Source of the DNA: Diospyros lotus
Lineage: Eukaryota > Streptophyta > Magnoliopsida > Ericales > Ebenaceae
Direction of reading: 5' to 3'
Assembly (NCBI RefSeq): GCF_014633365.1
Contig: NC_068348.1
Coordinates: 1,696,678-1,760,677, forward strand
DNA length: 64,000 nt
In this document: piece after piece, positions 13,224-24,685 of the stretch
Position numbering within the stretch: the stretch's first letter is position 1
How the letters are laid out: every line of letters begins with the position of its first letter
Made by a program: the position numbers and the translations under genes
The notes under the pieces: model-generated
Told to the model about the DNA's origin: nothing
The model's input: only the letters and a program-made list of their open reading frames with translations
Databases searched by the model: none

Positions 13224-13720
13224 AAGGTTAATTATGAAAACATTTAAGTTATTTTCGTAAATTTGTAATTCTATTTAATTTTTTTTAATTTTGAGAATTA
13301 AATATAAATTGACTTAATTGAGTACAATTTTATACAATATATAAAATCGATTCAAAAATAATGTATTCATACTGATTTAATATTTTAAGTGTCGTATAAT
13401 AGTAATATTTATAAAATTCACGTGTATATATAAATTAAAAAAAATATATATATAACTTGAGTTTGGGTCTTTAAGGTTAGTTGACCTTAGTTTAATCTAC
13501 GTCTCAAGTTACATTTTTTATTTATTTTTATGTATCTATAGATTTTATAAATATTATTATTATATCACACTTAACATATCAAGTCAAAATAAACACATTT
13601 TACATGTTGGATAAAATTGCACTCAATTGAGTTAATTTAAACTTAACTTTTAAAATTGAAAAAATTAAATAAAATTACAAATTTATGAAAATAATTTGAT
13701 TATTTTCATAATTATTCCTT
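13224..13720. mobile_element. Long foldback (inverted-repeat) element, MITE-like
   Basis: The sequence from about 13224 (AAGGTTAATTATGAAAAC) is matched on the opposite strand from about 13720 inward (AAAGGAATAATTATGAAAAT). Similarity continues for roughly 200 bp per arm, through AATTGAGTACAATTTTAT against AATTGAGTGCAATTTTAT and further in. The arms meet in a loop at about 13450-13500. There is no coding capacity. A target-site duplication could not be fixed. Such long near-perfect hairpins are typical of MITEs and can yield small RNAs; the family is not recognised. Confidence 0.75.
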
Positions 13721-14078
13721 TAGTTTATAGTCAAAGATGACGTTTAGGTGATCTTATACCATAAGATTCATCGATTTTATATGAAAATTATTGTTTTTGC
13801 GGGGCAAAATGATTATTTCAAGTGTTTTTTACTTCATAAAAAGTTGTAGAAAAATATATTTGACCTTAAGATTTCTCTAAAAATATTTAAGTTGCTTTTC
13901 TCTTCACCCAACCATATATAGTCATTGTTAGCACGTAATTAAACACGTGAAAGAATTATAATTGATTTAATTTCGACTAAAAGTTTTTTTTTTTATTTTG
14001 TCCTTACAACATGCGAGTTTAGACGTAAGAGGATATTGAGAGAAAAAAAAATCCTAATCAAGGATAGATATAAGATTT

Positions 14079-14719
14079 TGTCGACGTTTAGAATTAGCCG
14101 ATTGTAATTCATAGGTCTGCAATGAAAAAATAAATCAAAATGCAAAGAGGAGAAACAAAGTAGAATGTACACAAGAAGTTTTTAAGTGGTTCGGACATAA
14201 TGATACCTATTTCATGAATATTCTTTGAGTATTCCGATAAAGTAATAGTATATCATTCCCTCATCTCTTTTCTTTACAATGGTATTTTGACCCTTATTTT
14301 ATAGTGTAGGGTGTTTATAATTTATGTAAAATCCAAAATAATAGGATAACATTCGAGAGATAAGATGTCATTATCAATTTTATAAAATCGGGAGTGAGAT
14401 TCGTATTACTAGGGATCTGGTTTGCCTTAAGTAAAGTAGATGTGTCTCGGTCTCCGATTGTTTCACGATTTTATTGTTATGCGAGTTGAAGAACTAGGGC
14501 AACGAGTTGGAAGTGTTACTGAGAGCTCGCTCGGTTAGGCCAGCGAACTGGGAGCATCACTGGGAGCTAGTTTGGTTCCACAGTCTAAGCTCGGGTTTCA
14601 GCGACGTATGATCTTGTTCTGACGAGCTTAGCCTTGAGCCTATTGGGCTTCTAGCAATTGTGCCGACTTATTGGGTTGTGTCCATCTCATAAGAAGTGGT
14701 GTGAAAAATACCCATAACA
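14079..14719 (-). mobile_element. Solo LTR, same family as the copies at 44095 and 48212
   Basis: About 640 bp starting TGTCGACG and ending CCATAACA on the plus strand. It is homologous along its whole length to 44095-44723 and 48212-48840. Read on the minus strand it is TG...CA bounded, with a TATA-like stretch in the position where the sister copies have TATAAATAGGGG. No coding region is attached and no clear target duplication flanks it (GATTT against GGCTT), so it is older or rearranged. Confidence 0.75.
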
Positions 14720-17700
14720 GGCTTGAACTGACTCATAATTATAAATAAAACTTTATTTTATTCTATATAATGTTTTCCCTTATAGATATTAATTTTTTTA
14801 AAAACATATAAATGATGAATCCTCTTAATGATTTTCAAGTTGTCCTTATAAATATGCTTTTTTTTTGTATAACATATAAACTCTAAAAATTTCTCAATTA
14901 TGGTTCGTATTGGACCAAACTTATCTTACTTTCCCTAAAACTCATACTTCATCTATTTCATGACCTCATGTAAACAGACATATTTATCATAAGTTGAACT
15001 TAAAAAATTTTGATCTTTTAAATAATTACAGTGAATTTATTTATATATTTTATAAATTGTATATATATTTTATAAATCTATGATACTAACCTTCTAATTA
15101 TTTTTTCTCTTAATTTATGAAAATATTTATATATATATTATTCATCCTTTCAATTATGTAAATAATTTTTAAGAATATGAGACATCCATGCATAGAGTAC
15201 AAGATGGCGTGTGAACATAGGAGCGTGTGGGCTCACATGGGGGCACGTTCCCCCAGGAAAGCACCAAAAAGGGTGTGTGGTTTGGACTGTTGGTGGCAAA
15301 AAAGAAGAAGAAGGAGAAGAAAAGAGAACCAAAATCCAAATCCAAATCCAAATAAAGTCAACTGCATCAGTGTCTGTCCTCTCCAAATAAAGTCGACCCT
15401 TTGTTTGCAAGTGCTTGTTATATCTTAATAGTTATATTTTTTTTTTGAAAAAAATATTAGTGTATTAATTGAAATGATATTGATATTCAATTTAAAATTG
15501 GATTGAACATATATGGTAAGACGAATGGGGTTTAACTTATATTTTAGATGAGTTTTTATTAGGATTATAATCGAATCGAGCATAGTTGAATTTTACTGAG
15601 CTCAATCTCAGCTCATAAATTAGTTGATGGGCTTGACTTTGGCTAAAACCTTGCTTGGGTCGCTAGAATTTTTTATTTTATTTAATTTTAATTTTTTATT
15701 ATATTATATTATATTATGTTATATGATTAAATTAATATATATAATAATTTTAAATATATTTAATTTAATTATATTATTATAGTAATGTAAAGTTTGATAA
15801 TTTTATATTAAATAATATATTTATAAAATTATAAATAAATATATTAATATATTTATAAACTAGTTTGTTCATAATCTATTTTTAAACTTTTAATCGAGCA
15901 TGTTTACAAATCTCTAATCGAGACTATTAATATATACGAGTTTCTAATCAAATATGTTCTTGAGTTTTAATGAACCGAACTATACTCAGTTCAAGATAAG
16001 CTCGTTTATAAATTAAGTTTCAAAGTTATATTCAAATTCGACTCATTCATCTTAATGAACAAAGTCAAACGAGATTTTGTTAAGTCGAATACCGAGTTGT
16101 TTGAGAATGACTCAACTCATTTACGACCATAATTTTTACCATCCATGTACTTGGCTAAATGAGTTTTCACTATGCATGTGTGGACAAAAGCTGAGCAAAG
16201 TTAAACTCTTATTTGACTCATGATAATTAGCTCGATTTTCAATTTAATTTCAAAACAAAAAATAATTTTTTCAACCAAAAATATGAGTCGGGAGCCCTTG
16301 TGAAAGGCGTTCTACTAACATCTTTTATGCATGAAAAATTTCATAATTCAAAACTCAAAAAATGATAATATTATTTTTTTAGTAAAAGACAATTTCTTCA
16401 CGACTTAAGCTTGTAAATAAAATTAAAAATAATTTATAATTATAAAAATATCACTATCGCATCATAACTCTTATATATGGATGAAGTTGAAAGATGGACC
16501 ATTTGGTTGAGATTCCATCAATGAAGAAGCTCTTATATATGGATGAAGTTGAAAGATTGGACCATTTGGTTGAGATTCCATCAATGAAGAAGATTTGAAG
16601 CAATTTGAAAAGGAAAACACATTTAGATGTCAAAATCATGGGCACAAAACTTGAGGTGGGAATCAAATTAAATTGTGTTTAATTAATGCCATCTCCCCCA
16701 AGCCCCACAAAAAATTTTGGATGTTTTTGATAAAGAAAAAAAAAGTAATTTAATTTATCTTCCCCAAATTATGTATAATTTAGTTTGTCTTTATCGTAAA
16801 ATTTTTAAATTTATGGTTATCAATCATGATAACATGACAAATTATTTTTGTGTTTAATGGATTTTTAAGATATTTTTATTTTTATATAAAAAAAATAAAA
16901 GATAACGTATACTTTTTTTTATTAATGAGATAAATTTTTTCACTTATATAAATTAGGGGTGTGCAAACGGTCAATTTAGTAATCCACTAATCGATTAAGT
17001 CGGACTTAGAAGTAAAATCGAACCAAATTGACTGATTAGCTCGAAAAATCGAACTAACCAATAATTAAAAAAATCGAACTCAAACTATATAAACTAAACC
17101 AAACTAATCAAACCAAAGAAACCAAAAAAATAAAAAAAAAATCGAAATAACCGATAAAAAATATATAAAACCGAAGAAAACGATATCATTTTATAAACAT
17201 CAAAATAATATTATTTTAAAATTTTATTGGTTCGATTAGTTCAGTTATTCTAATCAAAAATTGAATACAAAATAAAAAATTAAAATTTTGAGAAAAATTA
17301 ATCAAACCAAATTGATATAAAAAAAATAAAAATAAAATCAAACCAATAAGCTCGATGGATTCAATTCGATTAGTTTAAATAAACTAAATTTTTATTTTCT
17401 CCAAAATGTGACTTCAACTACATTCTATCAATAGATTTAATAGATTAATGGTTTGAAGTTGTCACTAAGGATTGTAACAACAACCCAAGCTCTTCTAAAT
17501 TTAAGTTGCTTTAATTCTTTTAATTAACTCTCATTCAATTGATTTATATTAATGTATTGGTTGTTGGTAGTTGCCATCAATCACTTTATGGTACAAATTT
17601 CCTCATCTTCATGTGCTTCGTCCTTTTTTTTTTTTTTTGTGTGTGAATAATGTCTTATTAGCTTATTGATTGCCTTGAGACTTGAGAGGGCTAGAGTTCC

Positions 17701-18400
17701 TCACTTGGTGATTAATGATACATCTTGTGAGTCATGTTTCAAAATGATGTAAGAAAAAATATTATTGGTATTTTATTGTGTAAATTTTGTACTACATAAT
17801 GATGTACTAATGTTTAAAATACCCTCACTCAAGATGGTGAGGCGTAGTGAGACGCAATAAGACGAGGGGTATTTATGTCATTTGTGTGTCTTATGTAGCC
17901 TAAAATATACATAAATAATGTACAAATAGCATGGTTCTAATATATAAGAGTATTCTTTTCCTTATGCTAAAAGAGATAAATCTAATTTTAAGAGATTCTC
18001 ATATTTAAATTTATATTTTTACTTATGTACTTTTCACAATTTTTTCGTATATTTACATGAATTTTTCATTATTTTGATTACATTCAATTACATCTACTTT
18101 CTAGTCAATTTAATTTTTGTATGCTGATATTTTTTTCGTGTGGCAACTTAAACTTTTTATTGTTTCGATTATATTTATATACCTATATTTTTGAGTTAAT
18201 TTAACTTATATACTTTGATGTGTAAAAAGAAAAATGAGTTAAATTGACTCGTCTCATTTTATTTTTTCTACACGATAAAATACAAGGATTAAATTGATTA
18301 AAAAATACAAATATAAGGGTATAATTGAAATAACAAAAAGTTTAAGTTGTCATACTAAAAAAATATCAAAGTATATAGATTAAATTCATTAAAAAATACA
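14720..18400. other. Intergenic AT-rich DNA with degenerate repeats
   Basis: No gene is supported. Small features: a CCAAAT run near 15330-15350; an exact-looking 62-bp tandem duplication at 16468-16592 (unit starts CTCTTATATATGG); and a common plant dispersed repeat at about 16955-17400, recognisable from GGGGTGTGCAAAC followed by degenerate tracts of the AACCGA/TCGGTT type. The rest is AT-rich with nothing recognisable. Confidence 0.5.
16468..16592. repeat. 62-bp tandem duplication
   Basis: The unit CTCTTATATATGG...ATGAAGAAG at 16468-16529 is repeated immediately at 16530-16592, with a single inserted T. It is a recent slippage or unequal-exchange product in non-coding DNA. Confidence 0.9.
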
Positions 18401-18859
18401 TATTTAAGAGAGTCGTTCTATAGGACCCGACGTGCCTATCGAGCGGCTCACAAAAAAGGGAAAAATACAATTTTGCCCCTGCTCACTTTGCAAATTTGCA
18501 AAGTGGGCCACTGCCCCCCTCTCTGCTCTGCGCCTCTCCCCTGCCATGGCCGCCGCCTCGTCGCTTCGCTGTGCTTTGCTGCCGTCACCTGGCCTCGCAA
18601 GGCGAGGCGGCGATGGTAGAGAGGCGGCGGAGACGAGGCGACGCTGGCAGAGAGGCGACGGATGTGAGACGAGGCAACTGCAGTGAGGCGCGACAGAGAG
18701 GTGAGGCGGCGGCCATGGCAGGGGAGACGCGCAGAGCAAGGGGAATCCATGGGAGGGGAAGGGAGATAGTAGGGTGTGGGGGCAAAATTGTATTTTTGCC
18801 CCTTTTCGATAAACTCATTGGTAAGCCCGTCGGACTTTCTAGCATTTTCCTATTTAAGA
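18401..18859. mobile_element. Mutator-type foldback MITE with 9-bp target duplication
   Basis: TATTTAAGA occurs at 18401-18409 and again at 18851-18859, a 9-bp duplication typical of Mutator-like elements. The 441-bp element between them folds on itself. The arms share AAATACAATTTTGCCCC near each end. Inside, GAGGCGGCGGCCATGGCAGG (about 18695-18720) is the near-perfect complement of about 18540-18556. The interior is strongly GC-rich, unlike its surroundings. The right end read inward begins GGAAAATGCTAG, similar in style to plant MULE ends. There is no transposase, so it is non-autonomous. The open frames here are artefacts of GC-rich symmetric DNA. Confidence 0.8.
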
Positions 18860-19600
18860 ATACAATTGAAATACCAAAAAGTTCGAATGATGACATAAAA
18901 AAACACATAAAAGTATGGGACAAAAATATGAATTTGGCCTAAAATTAAGCATAATTCATAACTTACTTGACTTATAGGTGGTAGCATTACTTAATTTTGT
19001 TGCACTTAAAATTCATTTAAGACACAAAAACACTTTTCGTTAGATTTTCGTGATATCATTTTTCTTAATATCCATTAATAATAATAAAAATCACATAAAT
19101 TTTAAAATATATATGATCTAAACACAACACTCAAAAACTCACAATCACATGTACATAACATTAGGCTACCCACCTTGTGGTTGTAGCCTAAGGTCGTCTT
19201 CACATGCATGCGCTGATGCAGTAGCCAAGAAAAGATAAGAAAGTGAAGGAAAGAGGTCAATAGGAGCGTGGCAAGTGACTACAAATGATGGGCGCATGAG
19301 TGGAAGGGTGATGAAACTAATGATGACCCCTTTCAAGACAAGAGTTAAACCGTAAAACCCAGTTATCTAATTTCCGAAAGAAGAGATTTTACCCCCCAAA
19401 AAATTGGGTCTTGGGTGGGAACGCAAGCCAAAAGGTGAGAAGGCAGGCGCAGAGGTTCTTGTGTTCAAAAATCGGAGCGGTTTCGTTTGTTTTGGAAGAG
19501 ATTATAGGGAGACCCAACACGAACAACAGCACAGAACACCGAAACCTCGTTAGATCCGTCCGCTCTGTGGTTGTTTGGGTCCCATAAATTTCCGGCTCCA
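18860..19600. other. Intergenic DNA and probable promoter of the TNP gene
   Basis: No coding potential is recognised. The region precedes the transcribed leader of the TIR-NB-ARC gene and probably contains its promoter, but no TATA box or known motif can be assigned with confidence. Confidence 0.4.
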
Positions 19601-20511
19601 ACGGTGCTCCTTTTCCCTGTCAGCCTAAATTCTCAATTTCTCAGACAAAAGACATCTTTAGGGAAGGGACTTCGGAGAGAGAGAAAGAGAGGTGATTTGG
19701 TGAACTTACAGCTCTGAATCTGAAACCTTTTTGATTTTACCAAAAGGGAATCCCTCATTCTTACTTTCTTGGTCTCACTTTTCAAAAATCCGGGGTCTCT
19801 TTCAAAAACCCATTTTCTATATGGCAAGCTTTGTATACATACATACATACATATACATATATATGAGAATATATTTAAATATCCTTCCAGTTGTCTCTTT
19901 ATGTATCTCTATTCACTCTGTTACTCCTATGGCAGGCTGATGAAGTTTATTTCTCGATTTGGGTTTGCTTTTTCTTCGGATTTTCTTGTGCATCCTTTGA
20001 TTTGAGGAACTGGGTTTGCCAGGTTTGAAGGGAAAAGATGCAAGTAAGTTTTCCGGATCTGAATTCACTTGAAACCCATGTTTGATTCGAAAATCTCTAG
20101 GTTTCAACCTTCTGGTGATTTGAAGTGCTTGGCTAGATCTGTAATGCCCTAATTTTCAAGCTCCATTAATCGCAATACTTTGATTTTTTTGGATTTTATC
20201 ATCATTTCATTTTTGATGCTAGATTCTTTAGTTCGAGCTATTTCTCCATGCAGACATTTTATACTTTGAATGCTCAAACTGGATTTGGTTTCTTCCATTG
20301 CTCGCTCTTACTCTTCTTTATTTCTTCTGGATTCTTCTAATTTTCCATTGAGTTACTGAATGTATCCTGCAACAGTGTAGGAGTAGATAGAAATTCTTGG
20401 TTTCTGATATTTCATCTTCTTGCTGCCCCCTCTGAATTCTGAAAGTATTTTCTCCTGTTCTTTGAAATTAGAAAATTATGCTGCTTTCTGAACCTTCACA
20501 GATGGTTATGA
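19600..20511 (+). promoter_or_regulatory. 5' leader of the TNP gene with one intron and a short uORF
   Basis: A donor CAA/GTAAGT at 20044 and an acceptor TTCACAG ending at 20501 define a 458-bp leader intron (inferred). After splicing, the ATG at 20038 reads across the junction as a very short uORF (M-Q-M-V-M-N-V) ending with TAA at 20517-20519. That stop overlaps the first in-frame ATG of the main frame (20512). This could limit use of the 20512 start and favour the ATG at 20632. Confidence 0.55.
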
Positions 20512-23500
20512 ATGTGTAATCCAATCTCTGTTTCTAAGACTTTTTCAAACTCTTCTCCTCATTTCAGAGGGCTCTCTACATGTAAAAGTTGTGGAATGTC
20601 ATGCCTTAAAGGAGCCAGTAACCGCATAAGTATGGATCCCCAGGAGGACAGCTCCAGATTTGGGTCGATAGGTGTCGTAACACTAAGAAACTTGTCGTCT
20701 TCATCATCAGCATTCTTCTCAGCAAATCAGTCGCCATTCTTCTCCCCAAGATCGCCGACATGTCAATCAAGCCGTTCTGATATTCCATGTGATAATGCCA
20801 ATACAAGCACTGATCCCCGTAGTTCTAATGCAGGAATCCCAGATTCTGAAACTCTAGCTAATATCAGATTTCCTTCGTCAGACATTTCATCTGTGCCACC
20901 ACCATCTACTTCAAGTGGATTTCAGAAGTTGGACCATGTTTCTCCCTCAGCTGGAATTTCTAAGAACACCCTTTCCTGTTATGGTATGGGCTATGGCAAT
21001 GACTATTTCAGGCAGGGAGAGAAGCGAAAAAAGCTTGGGAGATTCCGTGGTACCTCGTACACTGTGGATTCAACTTCGTTTTCCTCGAGCAGACTAAGAA
21101 GCTGCGATGTTTACATAGGTTTTCATGGCCGGAAACCTTTATTGTTGAGATTTACTAATTGGCTTCGAGCAGAGCTGGAAGTTCAAGGCGTTAGTTGTTT
21201 CGTGACAGACAGGGCTAGGTGTCGGAACTCCAGAAAGCATGGAATTGTTGAGAGAGCAATGGATGCTTGCACTTTTGGAGTTGTGATTTTGACTAGAAAA
21301 TCCTTCAGAAATCCATATACCATTGAGGAGCTACTGTTCTTCTCAGGCAAGAAGAATTTGGTTCCAGTATACTTTGATTTGGGGCCGGATGATTGTCATG
21401 TGAGGGATATTGTTGAGAGAAGGGGGGAGCCGTGGGAAAAATATGGGGGAGAACTATGGCTTCTATATGGAGGACTGGAGAAGGAATGGAAAGATGCTGT
21501 TAGTGCCCTCTCTCGTGTTGATGAGTGGAAACTGGAGGCTCATGATGGTAACTGGAGAGATTGTATAATGCGGGCCGTTACCCTTTTGGCCTTGAGGTTG
21601 GGAAGGAGAAGTGTTGTGGATAGATTGACGAAATGGAAGGAAAAGGTGGAGAAAGAGGAGTTCCCTTTCCTTCAGAATGAGAACTTCATCGGGAGGAAGA
21701 GAGAACTCTCTGAGCTTGAGTTTATGCTTTTTGGTGATGTTAGTGGTGATGCTGAAAGGGATTATTTTGAACTCAAGGCTGGAAACAGGCGAAAGAATGT
21801 GACACTTGGTTGGGGTAGGAGCAGCTCAGCAGAGGAAAGGCGGAGAGATAGGCAAACAGATCGTAGTACAAGGAAGGGAAAAGAACCCGTTGTATGGAAA
21901 GAGTCTGAAAAGGAGATAGAGATGCAAAGCACTGAAATTTCTCAGATGCAGCACCAAGCACCAAACCTGAAGATTGGTGGAAGACATGGGAGGAGGAGGA
22001 GATCGATCAAAGTTGCCTATGGTAAAGGGATTGCTTGTGTAACGGGAGACTCTGGAATTGGCAAGACAGAACTACTTCTTGAGTTTGCATACCGATTCCA
22101 CCAGAGATACAAGATGGTTTTATGGGTGGGAGGAGAAAGCAGATATATCAGACAGAACTACTTGAACCTGTGGCCATTCCTGGATGTTGATGTTGGGGTA
22201 GAGAACGGGTTGGATAAAAGCAGGATCAAGAGCTTTGAAGAGCAGGAAGAGTCAGCTGTAGGCAGAGTCCGAAAGGAGCTTATGCGTAGCATTCCATTTT
22301 TGGTGGTGATCGATAACTTAGAGAGTGAGAAGGACTGGTGGGATCACAAACTAGTAATGGACCTTCTTCCCCGTTTTGGTGGAGAAACCCACATACTAAT
22401 ATCCACTCGTCTTTCCCGAGTAATGAATCTGGAGCCTTTAAAACTTTCTTACCTATCCGGGGTTGAGGCGATGTCTTTGATGCAGGGAAGTGCCAAGCAT
22501 TACCCAATTGCAGACATTGATGCTCTCCGGGTTATTGAGGAGAAACTTGGAAGACTAACACTGGGCATGGCCATTGTAGGAGGAATTCTATCCGAGCTTC
22601 CCATAAATCCAAGTAGACTCTTGGAGACCATTAACCGAATGCCTTCGAGGGACTTGACAGCGAGTGGCAGGGATGGTCATTTATTGAGGAGAAACAATTT
22701 CCTCTTACAGCTCTTTGAGGTTTGTTTCTCAATATTTGACCATGCGGATGGGCCAAGAAGTTTAGCAACTAGAATGGTGCATGCTAGTGGCTGGTTTGCA
22801 CCGGCAGCCATTCCTACTTCTCTTTTAGCTCTGGCTGCTCACAAGATACCCGAGAAACACCGCCATACTCGGTTATGGAAAAAGTTTTTGCATTCCTTAA
22901 CCTGCGGGTTTACATCATCATACATTAGGAAATCAGAAGCGGAAGCATCTTCAATGTTGTTAAGATTTAATATTGCAAGAAGTTGTACAAAGGATGGCTA
23001 CATCCAGTTCAATGAACTCGTCAAGCTCTATGCACAAAAGAGAGGAATCACAGCAGCAGCACAAGCCATGGTACAAGCTGTCATTACTCGGGGGTCCATT
23101 TCCCAGCACTCCGAACATATATGGGCTGCATGTTTTCTGCTGTTTGGTTTTAGCAGTGACCGTATAATTGTTAAGTTGAAGGTGTCGGAGCTGTTGTTTC
23201 TTGTGAAAGAAGTGATCTTGCCGCTTGCTATCAGGACTTTCATTACATTGTCGCGGTGCAGTGCCGCACTAGAACTCCTTCGCCTATGCACGAATGCATT
23301 GGAAGCAGCAGAGCAAGCATTTGTTACCCCAGCAGAGAAGTGGTTGGATAAATCACTCTGTTGGAAGCCCATCCAGACGAATGCCCAGTTGAATCCTTGC
23401 CTTTGGCAGGAGCTGGCTTTATCAAGGGCCAATGTGCTTGAAACCAGGGCAAAGCTAATGTTAAGAGGGGGAAAGTTTGACATCGGGGATGATCTAATTA

Positions 23501-23625
23501 GAAAGGCAATTTTCATAAGAACTTCAATCTACAGTGAGGATCATCCAGACACCGTATCTGCTCGTGAAACTCTGGGCAAGATCACAAGGCTTCTTGCTAA
23601 TTTTCAGATTCATGCTACACCATAG
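20512..23625 (+). CDS. TIR-NB-ARC-TPR protein of the TNP/XTNX class (no LRR)
   Basis: Single-exon coding frame of 1037 residues from 20512, or 997 from the ATG at 20632. The latter opens MDPQEDSSRFGS and resembles the start I recall for the Arabidopsis relatives At5g56220 and At4g23440. Domains, numbered from 20512: a Ser-rich N-terminus; a TIR domain at about 197-345, beginning SCDVYIGFHG, with Glu273 in TIEELLFF aligning with the catalytic glutamate of NADase TIRs; an NB-ARC with P-loop GDSGIGKT at 512-519, kinase-2 LVVIDNL at 597-603, an RNBS-B-like ISTRLSR, and a GLPL-like LTLGMA at 682-687; and an alpha-helical, TPR-like C-terminus ending near HPDTVSARETL. There is no leucine-rich repeat. 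This class is old and conserved in plants and differs from classical sensor NLRs. Its role here is inferred; it may signal through TIR enzymatic activity. Confidence 0.93.
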   Translation: MCNPISVSKTFSNSSPHFRGLSTCKSCGMSCLKGASNRISMDPQEDSSRFGSIGVVTLRNLSSSSSAFFSANQSPFFSPRSPTCQSSRSDIPCDNANTSTDPRSSNAGIPDSETLANIRFPSSDISSVPPPSTSSGFQKLDHVSPSAGISKNTLSCYGMGYGNDYFRQGEKRKKLGRFRGTSYTVDSTSFSSSRLRSCDVYIGFHGRKPLLLRFTNWLRAELEVQGVSCFVTDRARCRNSRKHGIVERAMDACTFGVVILTRKSFRNPYTIEELLFFSGKKNLVPVYFDLGPDDCHVRDIVERRGEPWEKYGGELWLLYGGLEKEWKDAVSALSRVDEWKLEAHDGNWRDCIMRAVTLLALRLGRRSVVDRLTKWKEKVEKEEFPFLQNENFIGRKRELSELEFMLFGDVSGDAERDYFELKAGNRRKNVTLGWGRSSSAEERRRDRQTDRSTRKGKEPVVWKESEKEIEMQSTEISQMQHQAPNLKIGGRHGRRRRSIKVAYGKGIACVTGDSGIGKTELLLEFAYRFHQRYKMVLWVGGESRYIRQNYLNLWPFLDVDVGVENGLDKSRIKSFEEQEESAVGRVRKELMRSIPFLVVIDNLESEKDWWDHKLVMDLLPRFGGETHILISTRLSRVMNLEPLKLSYLSGVEAMSLMQGSAKHYPIADIDALRVIEEKLGRLTLGMAIVGGILSELPINPSRLLETINRMPSRDLTASGRDGHLLRRNNFLLQLFEVCFSIFDHADGPRSLATRMVHASGWFAPAAIPTSLLALAAHKIPEKHRHTRLWKKFLHSLTCGFTSSYIRKSEAEASSMLLRFNIARSCTKDGYIQFNELVKLYAQKRGITAAAQAMVQAVITRGSISQHSEHIWAACFLLFGFSSDRIIVKLKVSELLFLVKEVILPLAIRTFITLSRCSAALELLRLCTNALEAAEQAFVTPAEKWLDKSLCWKPIQTNAQLNPCLWQELALSRANVLETRAKLMLRGGKFDIGDDLIRKAIFIRTSIYSEDHPDTVSARETLGKITRLLANFQIHATP

Positions 23626-24123
23626 AGTCTAAATTTTCTTGTAAGCAGAGCTTACATTAGAATTATACATAGATTCAGAATAAAAAGGCTGATATCAACA
23701 ATTTAGAAGATTTTTTCTCCATACCATTTTCGATACTAAAGAGATGAGCTTTCAATTCCAAATTCTTTTGAGTTAGTTTTGGTTTTCTGAGTTGCATTAT
23801 TAGTTGGTTATCTGTCCTATTTCCTTTACTCAACCTCGCATGCTTAGCGTTAGCGTGCTCTTTGCCTCTGGCAGTTTGCTCGTTTTAGCTTCACAGGCAT
23901 GAAGTCGGGTGCATGAATTCTTCGGTTGACATTGAAATGATACCGTATAAGGTAGTATCTCTGCCTCTTTCATCTTAATTGTCTTGCTTTGACATTTAGA
24001 AGGTGCATGCATTTGTCTAGTAGGCAGTTTTTGTTTTCCATTGATGTTTCAATTCGGTCTATTTGATTGACCATCCTTTTTATGAAAAATGGCTATTTTT
24101 TTTTCCAAATTTCAGCTTTTGAG
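23626..24123 (+). other. 3' UTR and downstream region of the TNP gene
   Basis: The sequence after the stop is AT-rich; AATAAAA near 23680 is a plausible polyadenylation signal. No coding content is supported. Confidence 0.4.
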
Positions 24124-24685
24124 GTGTTTGATTGATCATATTTTTCATGAAAAATATTTTTCAACTTGTGGTGATGTGATGATGTTTTCTCACTTTTGCT
24201 AGAATTGGTTTTTTCATTCCGCGGGCAGGGGGAGGTAGATGTAATTTTTCATAGAAATGAAAAAACTCACCCACCACATAGCTAGCCTTTCTCTTCCACC
24301 ACGGCCCATCAATGAAGAAGGGAAAAGAAGTATCGACCAGATTCGGCGGTTGTAGCGGCCATTGGCGAGCAGTGAGGACCGATCAAATTCGACGATTGCA
24401 GCGGCCATCGGTGAACATATGCGTTGCAGGAGGGCGATGGTAGCGGTGGCTAGTGAGGATCGGCCATTGGCGAATGGATGCATTGCAAGAGGAAGATAGG
24501 AGTGGCGGCCAATGAGAAACGACAATGGCTGAACGACGACCAATCAAAGTGGGTTTGGGGGGGGGGGGAGAGATGGAGGTGGGTTTAGGGAGGAAATTTT
24601 ATGAAAAATAATTATAATTAAACACTAAAAATTTAAAAATATGATAATTTTTAGATTAAAAATTAAATTAACCAAACACTCTTAA
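24124..24685. mobile_element. Possible MITE with GTGTTTGATTG / CCAAACACT ends
   Basis: The left end reads GGTGTTTGATTGATCAT and the right end TTAACCAAACACTCTTAATTG, weakly inverted. ATGAAAAATA-type motifs occur inside both ends. Between them is a GC-richer tract (24330-24540) with short repeats of GCGGCCAT and GGCGA type and a G run. No transposase and no certain target duplication. Ends of this type are common in plant hAT-like MITEs; the call is tentative. Confidence 0.35.

Noticed and set aside
15150..15428. Open frames of 60-86 codons on both strands
   Set aside because: They overlap each other on opposite strands, include a CCAAAT microsatellite, and have no recognisable domain.
18404..18942. 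Several overlapping open frames of 84-148 codons on both strands
   Set aside because: They arise from the GC-rich symmetric MITE; no family resemblance, and both strands are open because of composition.
20606..23516. Open frames antisense to the TNP gene
   Set aside because: Shadows of a long real coding region; no domain.
20512..23625. Classical TIR-NBS-LRR resistance gene
   Set aside because: No LRR region is present; domain order and motifs fit the TNP/XTNX class instead.
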